Under the pieces are notes generated by a model. It was not told the origin of the DNA. It searched no databases and was given only the letters and a program-made list of their open reading frames with translations. A stretch of DNA of 64,000 nucleotides from Siccibacter colletis (GTDB lineage Bacteria > Pseudomonadota > Gammaproteobacteria > Enterobacterales > Enterobacteriaceae): NCBI RefSeq assembly GCF_000696575.1, contig NZ_JMSQ01000006.1:124001-188000 (forward strand), in the 5' to 3' direction. This document shows, piece by piece, positions 20,290 through 29,736 of the stretch (position 1 is the first letter of the stretch; each line of letters begins with the position of its first letter). The translations under genes were made by a program, and so were the position numbers.

Positions 20290-21312
20290 ATGATCGTTCT
20301 CAGGAACATTTCGAAGATTTTTAAACACGGCACCGACCCCATTACCGCCGTGGACGATGTGAATCTCTCCATCGAACAGGGGCAAATTTACGGCATTATC
20401 GGCTACAGCGGCGCGGGTAAAAGTACCCTGATTCGCCTGCTGAATGGCCTGGAAAAACCGACGTCCGGCACCGTGACGGTGAACGGGCAGGATATTTCCG
20501 CCGCCCGCGGCGAAACGCTGCGCCAGGCGCGTCTGAAAATCAGCATGGTGTTCCAGCATTTCAATCTGCTGTGGTCGCGCACCGTCAGTGAAAACATTGC
20601 GTTTTCCATGCAGATTGCCGGTACGCCAAAAGCAAAAATCAATGCCCGCGTTGCCGAGCTTATCGATCTCGTCGGGCTACGCGGCCGCGAGAACGCCTAT
20701 CCGTCGCAGCTGAGCGGCGGACAGAAGCAGCGCGTCGGTATCGCCCGCGCGCTGGCGAACAATCCGGACGTGCTGCTTTGCGACGAAGCCACATCGGCGC
20801 TGGACCCGCAAACTACCGATCAGATCCTCGATCTGCTGTTGGACATTAACCGCAAGTTCAGATTGACCATCGTGCTCATCACCCACGAGATGCACGTGGT
20901 GCGCAAAATCTGCGATCGCGTGGCGGTGATGGAAAACGGCAAAGTGGTGGAAGAGGGCGAAGTGCTGAACGTCTTTACCCATCCGCAGCAGCCGATTACG
21001 CGTCAGTTCGTGCGCCAGGTCAGCCAGTATGCTGAAGAAGAGGCGTTTAATCCGGAACTGGCCGCCGGGCTGGACGGCAACGTTATTAAGCTGACGTTTG
21101 TCGGCCTGAGTACCCATCAGCCGGTGGTCGGGGAACTGACCCTGCGCTACGGCCTACCGTTCAATATTCTGCACGGCAAGATGACCCAGACCGCGCACGG
21201 CGTGTTCGGGCAGCTCTGGCTGCACGTCGTCGCTACGCCGGAACAACTGAACAATATTCTTAACGATTTACAGCTGCATGAGATCGACACTGAGGTGGTG
21301 AAGTATGCCTGA
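20290..21312 (+). CDS. MetN-like ABC importer ATPase with NIL domain
   Basis: Cytoplasmic ATPase of a methionine-type (MUT family) importer, 340 residues. Walker A is GYSGAGKST at residues 38-46; the signature LSGGQKQR and the Walker B LLCDEATSALDP follow. The last 75 residues form the NIL/ACT-like domain that senses substrate in MetN. It is clearly related to E. coli MetN but diverged, so it is probably a second system beside the main metNIQ, which would lie elsewhere. The end overlaps the permease gene by eight bases. The MetJ-like operator and the mtcBC neighbours suggest a sulfur amino acid substrate. Confidence 0.85.
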   Translation: MIVLRNISKIFKHGTDPITAVDDVNLSIEQGQIYGIIGYSGAGKSTLIRLLNGLEKPTSGTVTVNGQDISAARGETLRQARLKISMVFQHFNLLWSRTVSENIAFSMQIAGTPKAKINARVAELIDLVGLRGRENAYPSQLSGGQKQRVGIARALANNPDVLLCDEATSALDPQTTDQILDLLLDINRKFRLTIVLITHEMHVVRKICDRVAVMENGKVVEEGEVLNVFTHPQQPITRQFVRQVSQYAEEEAFNPELAAGLDGNVIKLTFVGLSTHQPVVGELTLRYGLPFNILHGKMTQTAHGVFGQLWLHVVATPEQLNNILNDLQLHEIDTEVVKYA

Positions 21313-21973
21313 GAACCTGTTTCCCCATCTGAAGTGGGACCAACTCTGGGCGGCCACCCAGGAGACGCTGTACATGACCACTCTCTCCGGCGTCGCGACC
21401 TTTGCATTAGGGCTGCTGCTGGGCCTGGCGCTGTTCCTGACCGCGCGCGGTGGGCTGTTCCAGAACCGGGCGGTCTACAGCGTGATTTCGCTGGTGGTGA
21501 ACATTTTCCGCTCCATTCCGTTCATCATCCTGATCGTGCTGCTGATCCCGTTTACCAAAAGCATCGTCGGCACCATTCTCGGGGCTGATGCGGCACTGCC
21601 GGCGTTGATTGTCGGTGCTGCGCCGTTCTACGCACGCCTCGTGGAGATCGCGCTGCGTGAAGTGGATAAAGGCGTGATTGAGGCGACCCGCTCGATGGGC
21701 GCGCGTCTGAGCACGTTGGTTTTCCGGGTTTTACTGCCTGAATCCTCGCCCGCGTTGGTTTCAGGTATTACCGTCACCCTGATTGCGCTGGTGAGCTATA
21801 GCGCGATGGCCGGTGTGATCGGTGCAGGCGGGTTAGGAAATCTGGCTTATCTGGAAGGATTCCAGCGCAACCATAACGACGTCACGCTGGTGGCGACGGT
21901 GACCATTTTGATCATCGTGTTCATTATCCAGTTCTGCGGCGACGTTATTACCTCTCTGTTAGACAAACGCTAA
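21305..21973 (+). CDS. MetI-like ABC importer permease
   Basis: Inner-membrane permease of 222 residues with about five hydrophobic segments. The EAA-type coupling motif is visible as GVIEATRSMGARLSTLVFRVLLP, and the helix AMAGVIGAGGLGNLAY is typical of MetI proteins. It overlaps the ATPase gene by eight bases and precedes the binding-protein gene by 21 bases, so the three form one operon. Two copies would make the channel of the importer. Confidence 0.88.
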   Translation: MPENLFPHLKWDQLWAATQETLYMTTLSGVATFALGLLLGLALFLTARGGLFQNRAVYSVISLVVNIFRSIPFIILIVLLIPFTKSIVGTILGADAALPALIVGAAPFYARLVEIALREVDKGVIEATRSMGARLSTLVFRVLLPESSPALVSGITVTLIALVSYSAMAGVIGAGGLGNLAYLEGFQRNHNDVTLVATVTILIIVFIIQFCGDVITSLLDKR

Positions 21974-21994
21974 TAATATTGAGACCACAACATC

Positions 21995-22798
21995 ATGAAA
22001 AAAGTACTGACACTGATTGCCGCAGCCACCCTGAGCGTCTCAGCCTGGGCTGACACCCTGACCGTAGGCGCGTCCAACGTGCCGCACGCAGAAATTCTTG
22101 AGCAGGCGAAGCCGATCCTTGCTAAACAGGGTATCGATCTCGAAATCCGTCCGTTCCAGGATTACATTCTGCCGAACACCGCGCTCTCCAGCCGCGATAT
22201 CGACGCCAACTACTTCCAGCACATTCCTTACCTGAACAGCGTGCTGAAAGATCACGAAGGCGATAAAACCTATGATTTCGTCAGCGCTGGCGCGATTCAC
22301 ATCGAGCCGATCGGCATCTACTCTAAAAAATTCAAATCGCTGAAAGATCTGCCGGAAGGCGGGAAAGTGATTATGCGTGACGCCGTTGCAGAAGAGGGAC
22401 GTATCCTCTCCATCTTCGAGCGCGAAGGCGTGATCAAACTGAAGCCGGGCGTGGATAAAGTGGCCGCGCGCATCAGCGACATCGTGGAGAACCCGAAAAA
22501 GCTGAAGTTCCTGCCGAACGTGGAAGGCTCTCTGCTGCCGCAGATGTACAACAATGATGAAGGCGACGCGGTGGTGATCAACGCCAACTACGCCATCGAC
22601 GCGGGCCTGGATCCGGTAAAAGATCCGATCGCTGTTGAAAGCGGCGAGAACAACCCGTATGCCAACATCATCACCGTACACCGCGGCGACGAGAAGAAGA
22701 AAGACATCGTTGCACTGGTTAACGTGCTGCACTCGAAAGAGATTCAGGACTGGATCCGCACCAAGTATAAAGGCGCGGTTATTCCGGTAAACAACTGA
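21995..22798 (+). CDS. MetQ/NlpA-family binding protein, apparently not a lipoprotein
   Basis: Substrate-binding protein of 267 residues. The family features are clear: the LEIRPFQDYILPNTALSSRDIDANYFQHIPYL region and the VINANYAID segment correspond to the methionine pocket of MetQ. The N-terminus is a standard Sec signal (MKKVLTLIAAATLSVSAWA, cleavage before DTL) and has no lipobox cysteine, whereas E. coli MetQ and NlpA are lipoproteins. It should therefore be free in the periplasm. The substrate is inferred to be methionine or a related sulfur compound. Confidence 0.87.
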   Translation: MKKVLTLIAAATLSVSAWADTLTVGASNVPHAEILEQAKPILAKQGIDLEIRPFQDYILPNTALSSRDIDANYFQHIPYLNSVLKDHEGDKTYDFVSAGAIHIEPIGIYSKKFKSLKDLPEGGKVIMRDAVAEEGRILSIFEREGVIKLKPGVDKVAARISDIVENPKKLKFLPNVEGSLLPQMYNNDEGDAVVINANYAIDAGLDPVKDPIAVESGENNPYANIITVHRGDEKKKDIVALVNVLHSKEIQDWIRTKYKGAVIPVNN

Positions 22799-22811
22799 GT
22801 TTTCTGCCTGC

Positions 22812-22839
22812 AAAAAAGCCTCCGTCCGGAGGCTTTTTT
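22812..22839. terminator. Bidirectional terminator between the MetQ-like gene and yfeD
   Basis: Six A residues, GCCTCC, a four-base loop, GGAGGC and six T residues; it serves both convergent transcripts. Confidence 0.92.
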
Positions 22840-22841
22840 AA

Positions 22842-23234
22842 TCAACTGGCATCGCCGATGCCGAGCTTACCCAGCAACCCCGTCACGCCTTCGCGCAGCA
22901 GAAGCGCCGCCAGCCGCCGCTGTTCGCTCTCTGACATGGCGCGAATCGCCTCGGTCATCTGGCGCTCAACGTTATCCTGCACGCTGCCATAGGGAACGTG
23001 TGGCTCCTCAGCGCGGCTCAGTTCAGGGTAACGCTTACGCATTTTACTGGTGTTAATGATGAACAGACGCACCGGGTCGGAAATGATGATGACGTGCGCT
23101 TTTCCGCCTTTCACCCCTTTAATTTTGCGCGTCTGCCAGCGCTGGGCGTGCACCCACTTGTTGATGGTCTGCGGGCTGTAGCCGGTCAGTTCGGCAAGAT
23201 CGCCCGGCGTCATTTGCGATTTGAACATTATCAT
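22842..23234 (-). CDS. yfeD: YfeD-like putative HTH DNA-binding protein
   Basis: Protein of 130 residues with an N-terminal helix-turn-helix (TPGDLAELTGYSPQTINKWV) resembling MerR/excisionase-type DNA readers, then the family motif GVKGGKA, a variable middle and a C-terminal helix ending LLREGVTGLLGKLGI. It is a paralogue of the gene immediately upstream and matches E. coli YfeD in order and architecture (DUF1323). Target and function are unknown. Only three bases separate its start from the yfeC stop, and the ribosome-binding site is not obvious, so translational coupling is likely. Confidence 0.82.
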   Translation of the reverse strand: MIMFKSQMTPGDLAELTGYSPQTINKWVHAQRWQTRKIKGVKGGKAHVIIISDPVRLFIINTSKMRKRYPELSRAEEPHVPYGSVQDNVERQMTEAIRAMSESEQRRLAALLLREGVTGLLGKLGIGDAS

Positions 23235-23237
23235 AGG

Positions 23238-23600
23238 CTAGTCGCTGTTACGGATCCCAAGACGACGCAGGACGCTGTCAATCCCTTCCCTGAGCAGAAG
23301 CGAAGCAAAGTGCTTTTGCTCCTGTTCCGTCATTTCGCGCAGCGAGCTGAGTATCAGGCTCTCTGACGAATTTTCGACCGGTATCATGCCGATCGTTACT
23401 GCGTTATGGCTTTGCCGCGTGGCGCTGAGAAGAAAGTCGCGAACCTGCTGATTTACGTGAATCAAACGCGCCTTACCACCTTGCACCCCGGGCCTGGGCG
23501 AAGTTTCCCAGCCCTGCTTACGAACCCATTTATTAATGGTCTGGCGGCTAAATCCCGTTTCCTGCGCCAGCTCTTCCGGAGTCATCCTTTCCTTGAGCAT
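23238..23600 (-). CDS. yfeC: YfeC, putative HTH DNA-binding protein
   Basis: Protein of 120 residues with the same layout as its neighbour: a helix-turn-helix (TPEELAQETGFSRQTINKWV), the basic GVQGGKARLIHV segment and a conserved C-terminal LLREGIDSVLRRLGI. It is the DUF1323 family member that in E. coli also lies between yfeD and alaX. The function is not established; a transcription regulator is the obvious guess from the N-terminus. It is the first gene of the yfeC-yfeD pair. Confidence 0.85.
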   Translation of the reverse strand: MLKERMTPEELAQETGFSRQTINKWVRKQGWETSPRPGVQGGKARLIHVNQQVRDFLLSATRQSHNAVTIGMIPVENSSESLILSSLREMTEQEQKHFASLLLREGIDSVLRRLGIRNSD

Positions 23601-23757
23601 AGTATTTCCCGAAGTTGCGTAAGGTTATTACGGGTTCATTTTATAACATCCTTTTACGAGAAAACGTTAATGTGGCGGGTTTTGTGAGCCGCTACGCGGC
23701 TAAGAATGCGAAAACGCTGGCTTTTTCAGCATTTGAACAGCGAGGGCGATTTTGCCG

Positions 23758-23786
23758 TTGACACTCTGGTGTGGAATTCTTATCAT
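23758..23786 (+). promoter_or_regulatory. Promoter of the tRNA-Ala pair
   Basis: A perfect -35 TTGACA (23758-23763), a 17-base spacer and TATCAT (23781-23786), followed by a GC-rich discriminator (GCCGCCCG). This is a strong, probably stringently controlled promoter. Confidence 0.88.
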
Positions 23787-23820
23787 GCCGCCCGTTAACA
23801 CGATTTGATGTGTTCGCAAC

Positions 23821-23896
23821 GGGGCTATAGCTCAGCTGGGAGAGCGCCTGCATGGCATGCAGGAGGTCAGCGGTTCGATCCCGCTTAGCTCCACCA
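23821..23896 (+). tRNA. alaX: tRNA-Ala (anticodon GGC), first copy
   Basis: A 76-base gene with encoded CCA, acceptor stem GGGGCTA, and anticodon GGC in the loop ATGGCAT. Same context as alaX-alaW in E. coli, between yfeC and pdeA. Confidence 0.97.
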
Positions 23897-23940
23897 AACC
23901 TTCATCCCGCAAGGTCTGGTGCGTAACAAAACATCTTCGT

Positions 23941-24016
23941 GGGGCTATAGCTCAGCTGGGAGAGCGCCTGCATGGCATGCAGGAGGTCAGCGGTTCGATC
24001 CCGCTTAGCTCCACCA
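23941..24016 (+). tRNA. alaW: tRNA-Ala (anticodon GGC), second copy
   Basis: Identical to the first copy and exactly 120 bases downstream, with a 44-base spacer. Both belong to one transcript that ends at the hairpin that follows. Confidence 0.97.
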
Positions 24017-24022
24017 CCTTTC

Positions 24023-24051
24023 AAACCCTCGCTGAAAAGCGGGGGTTTTTT
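24023..24051 (+). terminator. Terminator of the tRNA-Ala operon
   Basis: A hairpin of ACCCTCGCT and AGCGGGGGT around a GAAA loop, followed by T residues. Confidence 0.85.
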
Positions 24052-24220
24052 GTTTTCCCGTCGTTAAAATTATACTTACACACAAACTGTGAATTGGTTA
24101 CATATTCTTATTTAGTGACAGCGTGGAGTCTGAATATAATTCCGGGCTTGCACTGTATACGAAATAAACATACCATCCTGGCCGCTATTAATTGCATACA
24201 GGATCGAATTATTAACCATA

Positions 24221-26413
24221 ATGATAAATAAATATTACACTTCATTTAAATATAACCTCATAGCGTTTGCATTATGTTTACTGGTGCTGCCTTTTTCCCG
24301 TGTTATTGCTCCCCGGGCGATTATTGAAGGGCAGGCGCTGTATCTGACCTGGCTACCCCTGAGCGTAATGCTGGCGCTGCTGCTTATTTTTGGTCGCCAT
24401 GCTATCGCCGGTATTTGCATTACCCTGGCGCTGGTCAATTATAACGAGTGGCAGCTCTCTGCATTGCAGAACCTCACGCTGGTAGGGTGCCAGGTGATTC
24501 CGGTGCTGGCCTGCTGCGCGGCGGTGCGCCTGATCCTCGGGCGGCGCTGGCGCTACGGATTGCCGGATAGTCGCATGGGCGTCAGGATTTTCTGGTTAGG
24601 GTTTATCGCCCCGTGCCTGATGAAATTATTGATGGCGCTGGCGGGGAAATATGTCGCCTTTCCCGCTGAGATATCCTCATTTTTTATTTCCGATTCTGTT
24701 CTCTACCGCATCGTTGATACGTTAAGTTTAATTGTCGCATCACTGATGTTTACCCTGATTTTTTATTTCCCGTTACGCATGATATTAACGCCACGCTATG
24801 CGAAAACGCTGTGGCGGGCCTGTATTATTCCCTGCATGGCTGCGGATAAAAGATGCTTTGTTATCGGCTGGATTAGTACCCTCGCATTAACTCTGATATT
24901 GCTCTGTTCTTCCCATAATTCGATTCTACTGAGTGGCTATCTGGTGCCGATAATTTTTGTCATTTTCACACTTGGCATTCGCAAGCTTGGGCATCGCTTT
25001 ATTTTACTCAGCTGGTCAGTTTCAGCGTGGCTGCTTCTGACCTATAACCATAATTTCCTGCTCGGGCTGAAGAGCGAGTATTCACTCTCATTTGCGCTGT
25101 CGGTGTTCGTCTCGTTTACTATCTGCCTGCTCTATATGACCCGGCTGTTCCGCAAAAGCGAATGGGCGAAACGCCTCTGGCAGGAGCAGGCGCTCACTGA
25201 CCCTCTGACGCAGCTGCCGAACCTGCGCGCGCTGGAGCAGAGCCTGACCCAGCATCAGACCCCGTACCTGTGCTGTCTGCGCATGAACAACCTGGAGTTT
25301 CTCAGCCGTCACTACGGCATGATGATGCGTGTGCACTGCAAGGTCACCATCAACAAGCTGCTACAGCAATGGCTGCAGGAAGGGGAGTGCGTATTCCAGC
25401 TGCCGGGCAACGAGCTGCTGATAAGCCTGACCGGCCCGGCCCCCCAGGCGCGACTCACGCATATGGTCGAGTCGCTCAACAGCCGTAAGATCCGCTGGAA
25501 TCATCACTGGCTGGAGATCGATTTCAGCGCCGCATGGGCGGTGGCAGACAGCGATATCACTAACCTGCAACCGACTCTCGGCCAGCTCAGCTATCTGGCG
25601 GAGCAGGCATCGGCGGCGGACCGGGTGCTGCCGCTGAACGGCAGACAGGCGGTGGTATCGGGCCAGACCAGCGAGCGGGTATTTATGCTGCAGAAGGTGA
25701 AGCGCGCGCTGGATGAAGGCGGTGTGCTGCTGCATGCCCAGCCGATAGTAAACGCCAGCGGGCAGGGGTATCACGAAATTCTTACCCGACTGAACTGCGA
25801 CGGCGAAATCATTACGCCGGACAAATTCATTCCCATTATTGCCCAGTTCAATCTGAGCGCCCGCTTTGATCTGCTGGTGGTGGAAACGATGCTGGCATGG
25901 CTGCAGGCGCATCCGGCTCAGCAGAACACGCCGCGTTTCTCGGTCAACCTGATGCCGATGACGCTGATGCGTAAGGATACCGCCCAGCACATTATCGCGC
26001 TGTTTACGCGCTACGCCGTGCCGGTCAGCCACGTCATCATTGAAATCACCGAAGAGCAGGCGTTTTCCCACTCCGAAGCCAGTATTCAGAATCTCAGCCT
26101 GCTGCGTGCTGCGGGATTCAGTATCGCCATTGATGACTTTGGCACCGGGTATGCCAATTACGAGCGGCTGAAAAGCCTGCAGGCCAGCATCATCAAAATC
26201 GACGGCAGCTTTGTGAAGGATATTGTCACCGACTCGATGGATGCCATGATTGTGAAATCTATCTGCGAGCTGGCGCGGGTGAAAAACCTTAGCGTGGTGG
26301 CGGAATTCGTTGAAACCGAGGCTCAGCGCGAACTGCTGCTGCGTCTTGGGGTGGAATATTTACAGGGCTGGCTCACCGGAAAACCGCAGCCGCTCGCCGA
26401 TCTGCAGGCATAA
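24221..26413 (+). CDS. pdeA: PdeA-type cyclic-di-GMP phosphodiesterase
   Basis: Membrane protein of 730 residues, matching E. coli PdeA (YfeA) in place and size. Residues 1-310 contain eight or so membrane helices (MASE1-like sensor). A GGDEF domain follows (TDPLTQLPNLRALEQSL), but its active loop reads LPGNELL in place of GGDEF, so it should not make c-di-GMP. The C-terminal EAL domain from about residue 490 keeps the metal- and catalysis-related residues in EIL, SVNL, EITEEQ, DDFGTGY, KIDGSF and ETEAQ, so hydrolysis is likely. The ATG at 24221 lacks a clear ribosome-binding site. It probably influences the motile-sessile switch. Confidence 0.9.
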   Translation: MINKYYTSFKYNLIAFALCLLVLPFSRVIAPRAIIEGQALYLTWLPLSVMLALLLIFGRHAIAGICITLALVNYNEWQLSALQNLTLVGCQVIPVLACCAAVRLILGRRWRYGLPDSRMGVRIFWLGFIAPCLMKLLMALAGKYVAFPAEISSFFISDSVLYRIVDTLSLIVASLMFTLIFYFPLRMILTPRYAKTLWRACIIPCMAADKRCFVIGWISTLALTLILLCSSHNSILLSGYLVPIIFVIFTLGIRKLGHRFILLSWSVSAWLLLTYNHNFLLGLKSEYSLSFALSVFVSFTICLLYMTRLFRKSEWAKRLWQEQALTDPLTQLPNLRALEQSLTQHQTPYLCCLRMNNLEFLSRHYGMMMRVHCKVTINKLLQQWLQEGECVFQLPGNELLISLTGPAPQARLTHMVESLNSRKIRWNHHWLEIDFSAAWAVADSDITNLQPTLGQLSYLAEQASAADRVLPLNGRQAVVSGQTSERVFMLQKVKRALDEGGVLLHAQPIVNASGQGYHEILTRLNCDGEIITPDKFIPIIAQFNLSARFDLLVVETMLAWLQAHPAQQNTPRFSVNLMPMTLMRKDTAQHIIALFTRYAVPVSHVIIEITEEQAFSHSEASIQNLSLLRAAGFSIAIDDFGTGYANYERLKSLQASIIKIDGSFVKDIVTDSMDAMIVKSICELARVKNLSVVAEFVETEAQRELLLRLGVEYLQGWLTGKPQPLADLQA

Positions 26414-26440
26414 AAAAACCGGAGCCGTGGCTCCGGTTTT
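26412..26440. terminator. Bidirectional terminator between pdeA and nupC
   Basis: AAAACCGGAGCC, two loop bases, then GGCTCCGGTTTT: a nearly perfect palindrome that serves both convergent genes. Confidence 0.9.
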
Positions 26441-26452
26441 GGTCTGGAAAAC

Positions 26453-27637
26453 TTACAGTACCAGCGCAGCGATTGATGCAGAGAGCACGCTCACCAGCGT
26501 TGAACCGTATACCAGCTTCAGGCCGAAGCGGGAAACCACGTTACCCTGCTCTTCGTTCAGGCCTTTGATCGCACCGGCGATGATGCCGATAGAGGAGAAG
26601 TTCGCGAAGGAGACGAGGAATACGGACAGAATGCCTTCCGCACGCGGCGACAGCGTGGTGGCAATTTTCTGCAAATCCATCATCGCAACGAATTCATTAG
26701 AGACCAGTTTGGTCGCCATGATACTGCCCACCTGCAGCGCTTCCTGCGCCGGCACGCCCATCACCCAGGCCACCGGGTAGAAGATGTAGCCGAGGATACC
26801 CTGGAAGGAGATGCCCAGTACCGCCGCGAACAGCGCGTTAAGACCGGAGATCAGGGCGATAAAGCCGATCAGCATCGCGGCAACGATAATTGCGACTTTG
26901 AAACCTGCCAGAATGTACTCACCGAGCATTTCGAAGAAGCTCTGACCTTCATGCAGATTCGCCATCTGCAGATCTTCTTCGTTTTCAACGCGGTACGGGT
27001 TGATGATGGAGAGCACGATAAAGGTGCTGAACATGTTAAGCACCAGCGCTGCCACAACGTACTGCGGCTTCAGCATGGTCATGTAAGCACCGACGATCGA
27101 CATCGATACGGTAGACATCGCGGTGGCCGCCATGGTGTACATGCGGTTTTGCGACATCTTGCCAAGAATATCCTTATAGGCGATGAAGTTTTCTGATTGT
27201 CCCAGAATCAGCGAGCTTACCGCGTTGAAAGATTCCAGCTTACCCATACCGTTCACTTTAGAGAGAACCGTACCGATAGAGCGGATGATAATCGGCAGGA
27301 TACGAATATGCTGCAGAATACCGATTAACGCGGAAATAAAGACGATAGGGCAAAGCACTTTCAGGAAGAAGAAAGCCAGACCCTGGTCGTTCATATTGCC
27401 AAATACGAAGTTCGTCCCTTCATTCGCGAAGCCGAGCAGCTTCTCGAACATATCGGCGAAGCCCTTTACAAAGCCCAGACCGACGTTAGAGTTAAGGAAG
27501 AACCACGCAAGCAGCACTTCGATCACTAACAGCAGACCGATATAGTTTAAACGAATTTTTTTGCGGTCATTGCTGACCAGCCAGGCAAGCAGTGCGACAA
27601 ACGCGAGTGCCAGAATAAAGTGCAGAACGCGGGACAT
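26453..27637 (-). CDS. nupC: NupC, proton-coupled nucleoside transporter
   Basis: Inner-membrane concentrative nucleoside transporter of 394 residues for pyrimidine nucleosides and adenosine. The family core [22 protein letters not shown] and the [13 protein letters not shown] segment are present. The frame extends 13 codons upstream, but the ATG at 27637 gives the conserved N-terminus ([11 protein letters not shown]) and follows GGAG. It is a few residues shorter than the E. coli protein, apparently from a short deletion in the loop [15 protein letters not shown]-like site lies about 100 bases upstream. Confidence 0.95.
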   Translation of the reverse strand: MSRVLHFILALAFVALLAWLVSNDRKKIRLNYIGLLLVIEVLLAWFFLNSNVGLGFVKGFADMFEKLLGFANEGTNFVFGNMNDQGLAFFFLKVLCPIVFISALIGILQHIRILPIIIRSIGTVLSKVNGMGKLESFNAVSSLILGQSENFIAYKDILGKMSQNRMYTMAATAMSTVSMSIVGAYMTMLKPQYVVAALVLNMFSTFIVLSIINPYRVENEEDLQMANLHEGQSFFEMLGEYILAGFKVAIIVAAMLIGFIALISGLNALFAAVLGISFQGILGYIFYPVAWVMGVPAQEALQVGSIMATKLVSNEFVAMMDLQKIATTLSPRAEGILSVFLVSFANFSSIGIIAGAIKGLNEEQGNVVSRFGLKLVYGSTLVSVLSASIAALVL

Positions 27638-27732
27638 GTGTGCTCCGAATATGAGGCAGGTTAAGTTTCGGTGCACATTCTATGCAACAAGCATGAATAA
27701 AACGAGATCAAATGCACAGTATAGTAATGCCA

Positions 27733-27748
27733 TGTGACGTGACTCAAA
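27733..27748 (-). promoter_or_regulatory. CRP site upstream of nupC
   Basis: On the minus strand TTTGA-GTCACG-TCACA matches nine of ten positions of TGTGA-N6-TCACA. It lies about 100 bases before the nupC start. E. coli nupC is controlled by CRP and CytR. Confidence 0.65.
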
Positions 27749-27911
27749 AATAGTGATCTGCCATACATTTCCGCTATGTTAAGTAAAGAAGTGAAAAGTT
27801 AAATTGCTGTGCTACACTTTTCCTTACGTCCCGCCACAAGCGGGCCTCGATTCATACTCCTGCCTTCTATCGATTTCAGCTATCACAATCATCACGTTAA
27901 ATGCTCTTAAT

Positions 27912-27930
27912 GATCTTGATAATCATTCGC
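27912..27930 (+). promoter_or_regulatory. Fur box upstream of mntH
   Basis: GATCTTGATAATCATTCGC matches 15 of 19 positions of the Fur consensus GATAATGATAATCATTATC. It sits 49 bases before the mntH start and 14 bases upstream of the MntR box. Confidence 0.75.
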
Positions 27931-27944
27931 ATTTTGATAGCATG

Positions 27945-29217
<1,273 letters not shown>

Positions 29218-29229
29218 CCGCAGGAAAGT

Positions 29230-29256
29230 AAAAAGGGAGCCGCGGCTCCCTTTTTT
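29230..29256. terminator. Bidirectional terminator between mntH and ypeC
   Basis: AAAAAGGGAGCC, two loop bases, then GGCTCCCTTTTTT. Confidence 0.9.
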
Positions 29257-29258
29257 AA

Positions 29259-29600
29259 TCAGTGGTGGTGTCTGTGCCCGTGTCCACGGCCATGTTTGCC
29301 CCAGCCGCGGTGATCGTCCCGGTCACGCCAGCCTTCGCGGTAGCCGCGCTCCCAGGCCTTGCGCTTGTCCCAGCCGCGATGCCAGCCGTTGTCGTGACGG
29401 TGCCAGCGGTTCTTACGCCATTCATAATTCCGGTGCCAGTAGTCGCGATCGCGCCAGTGGCCGCCGTCCCAGTAGTTCCCGCGGTCGTCGCGATCGCCAA
29501 TGTGTAATTTTATGGACGGCAACAGGGTGATTTCCCCGGCGTTGGCCACTAATGGCGTGGCGACCAGTAGCGCTGCTGCAAGAATCAGTGACCTGAACAT
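29259..29600 (-). CDS. ypeC: YpeC, DUF2502 periplasmic His/Trp/Asp-rich protein
   Basis: Small secreted protein of 113 residues with a clear signal peptide ([21 protein letters not shown], cleavage before [11 protein letters not shown]). The mature part is unusually rich in Trp, Asp, Arg and His, with repeated WRDRD and WHR units, and ends GHGHRHHH. It matches YpeC by order and composition (DUF2502). The function is unknown; the His-rich tail could bind metal, and the gene adjoins mntH, but this is only suggestive. I chose the ATG at 29600 because it follows GAGGAG and gives the signal peptide; the frame is open 52 codons further upstream. Confidence 0.87.
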   Translation of the reverse strand: MFRSLILAAALLVATPLVANAGEITLLPSIKLHIGDRDDRGNYWDGGHWRDRDYWHRNYEWRKNRWHRHDNGWHRGWDKRKAWERGYREGWRDRDDHRGWGKHGRGHGHRHHH

Positions 29601-29736
29601 ACTTCTCTCCTCACGATCATGGCCCCAGAGGCCTGTTGAGGAGGATGTTACAAAGCTGTAAAGCCCCTGAGCAGTGCTATTACTCTTAAACAGAGGCGAT
29701 ACCCTTACATTTAAGTTTAATCCTAAAAGGCCAGGC

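Noticed and set aside
23821-24016. Two identical 76-base sequences 120 bases apart as a mobile or CRISPR-like repeat
   Set aside because: They are the two tRNA-Ala genes; cloverleaf, anticodon and CCA explain the repeat fully.
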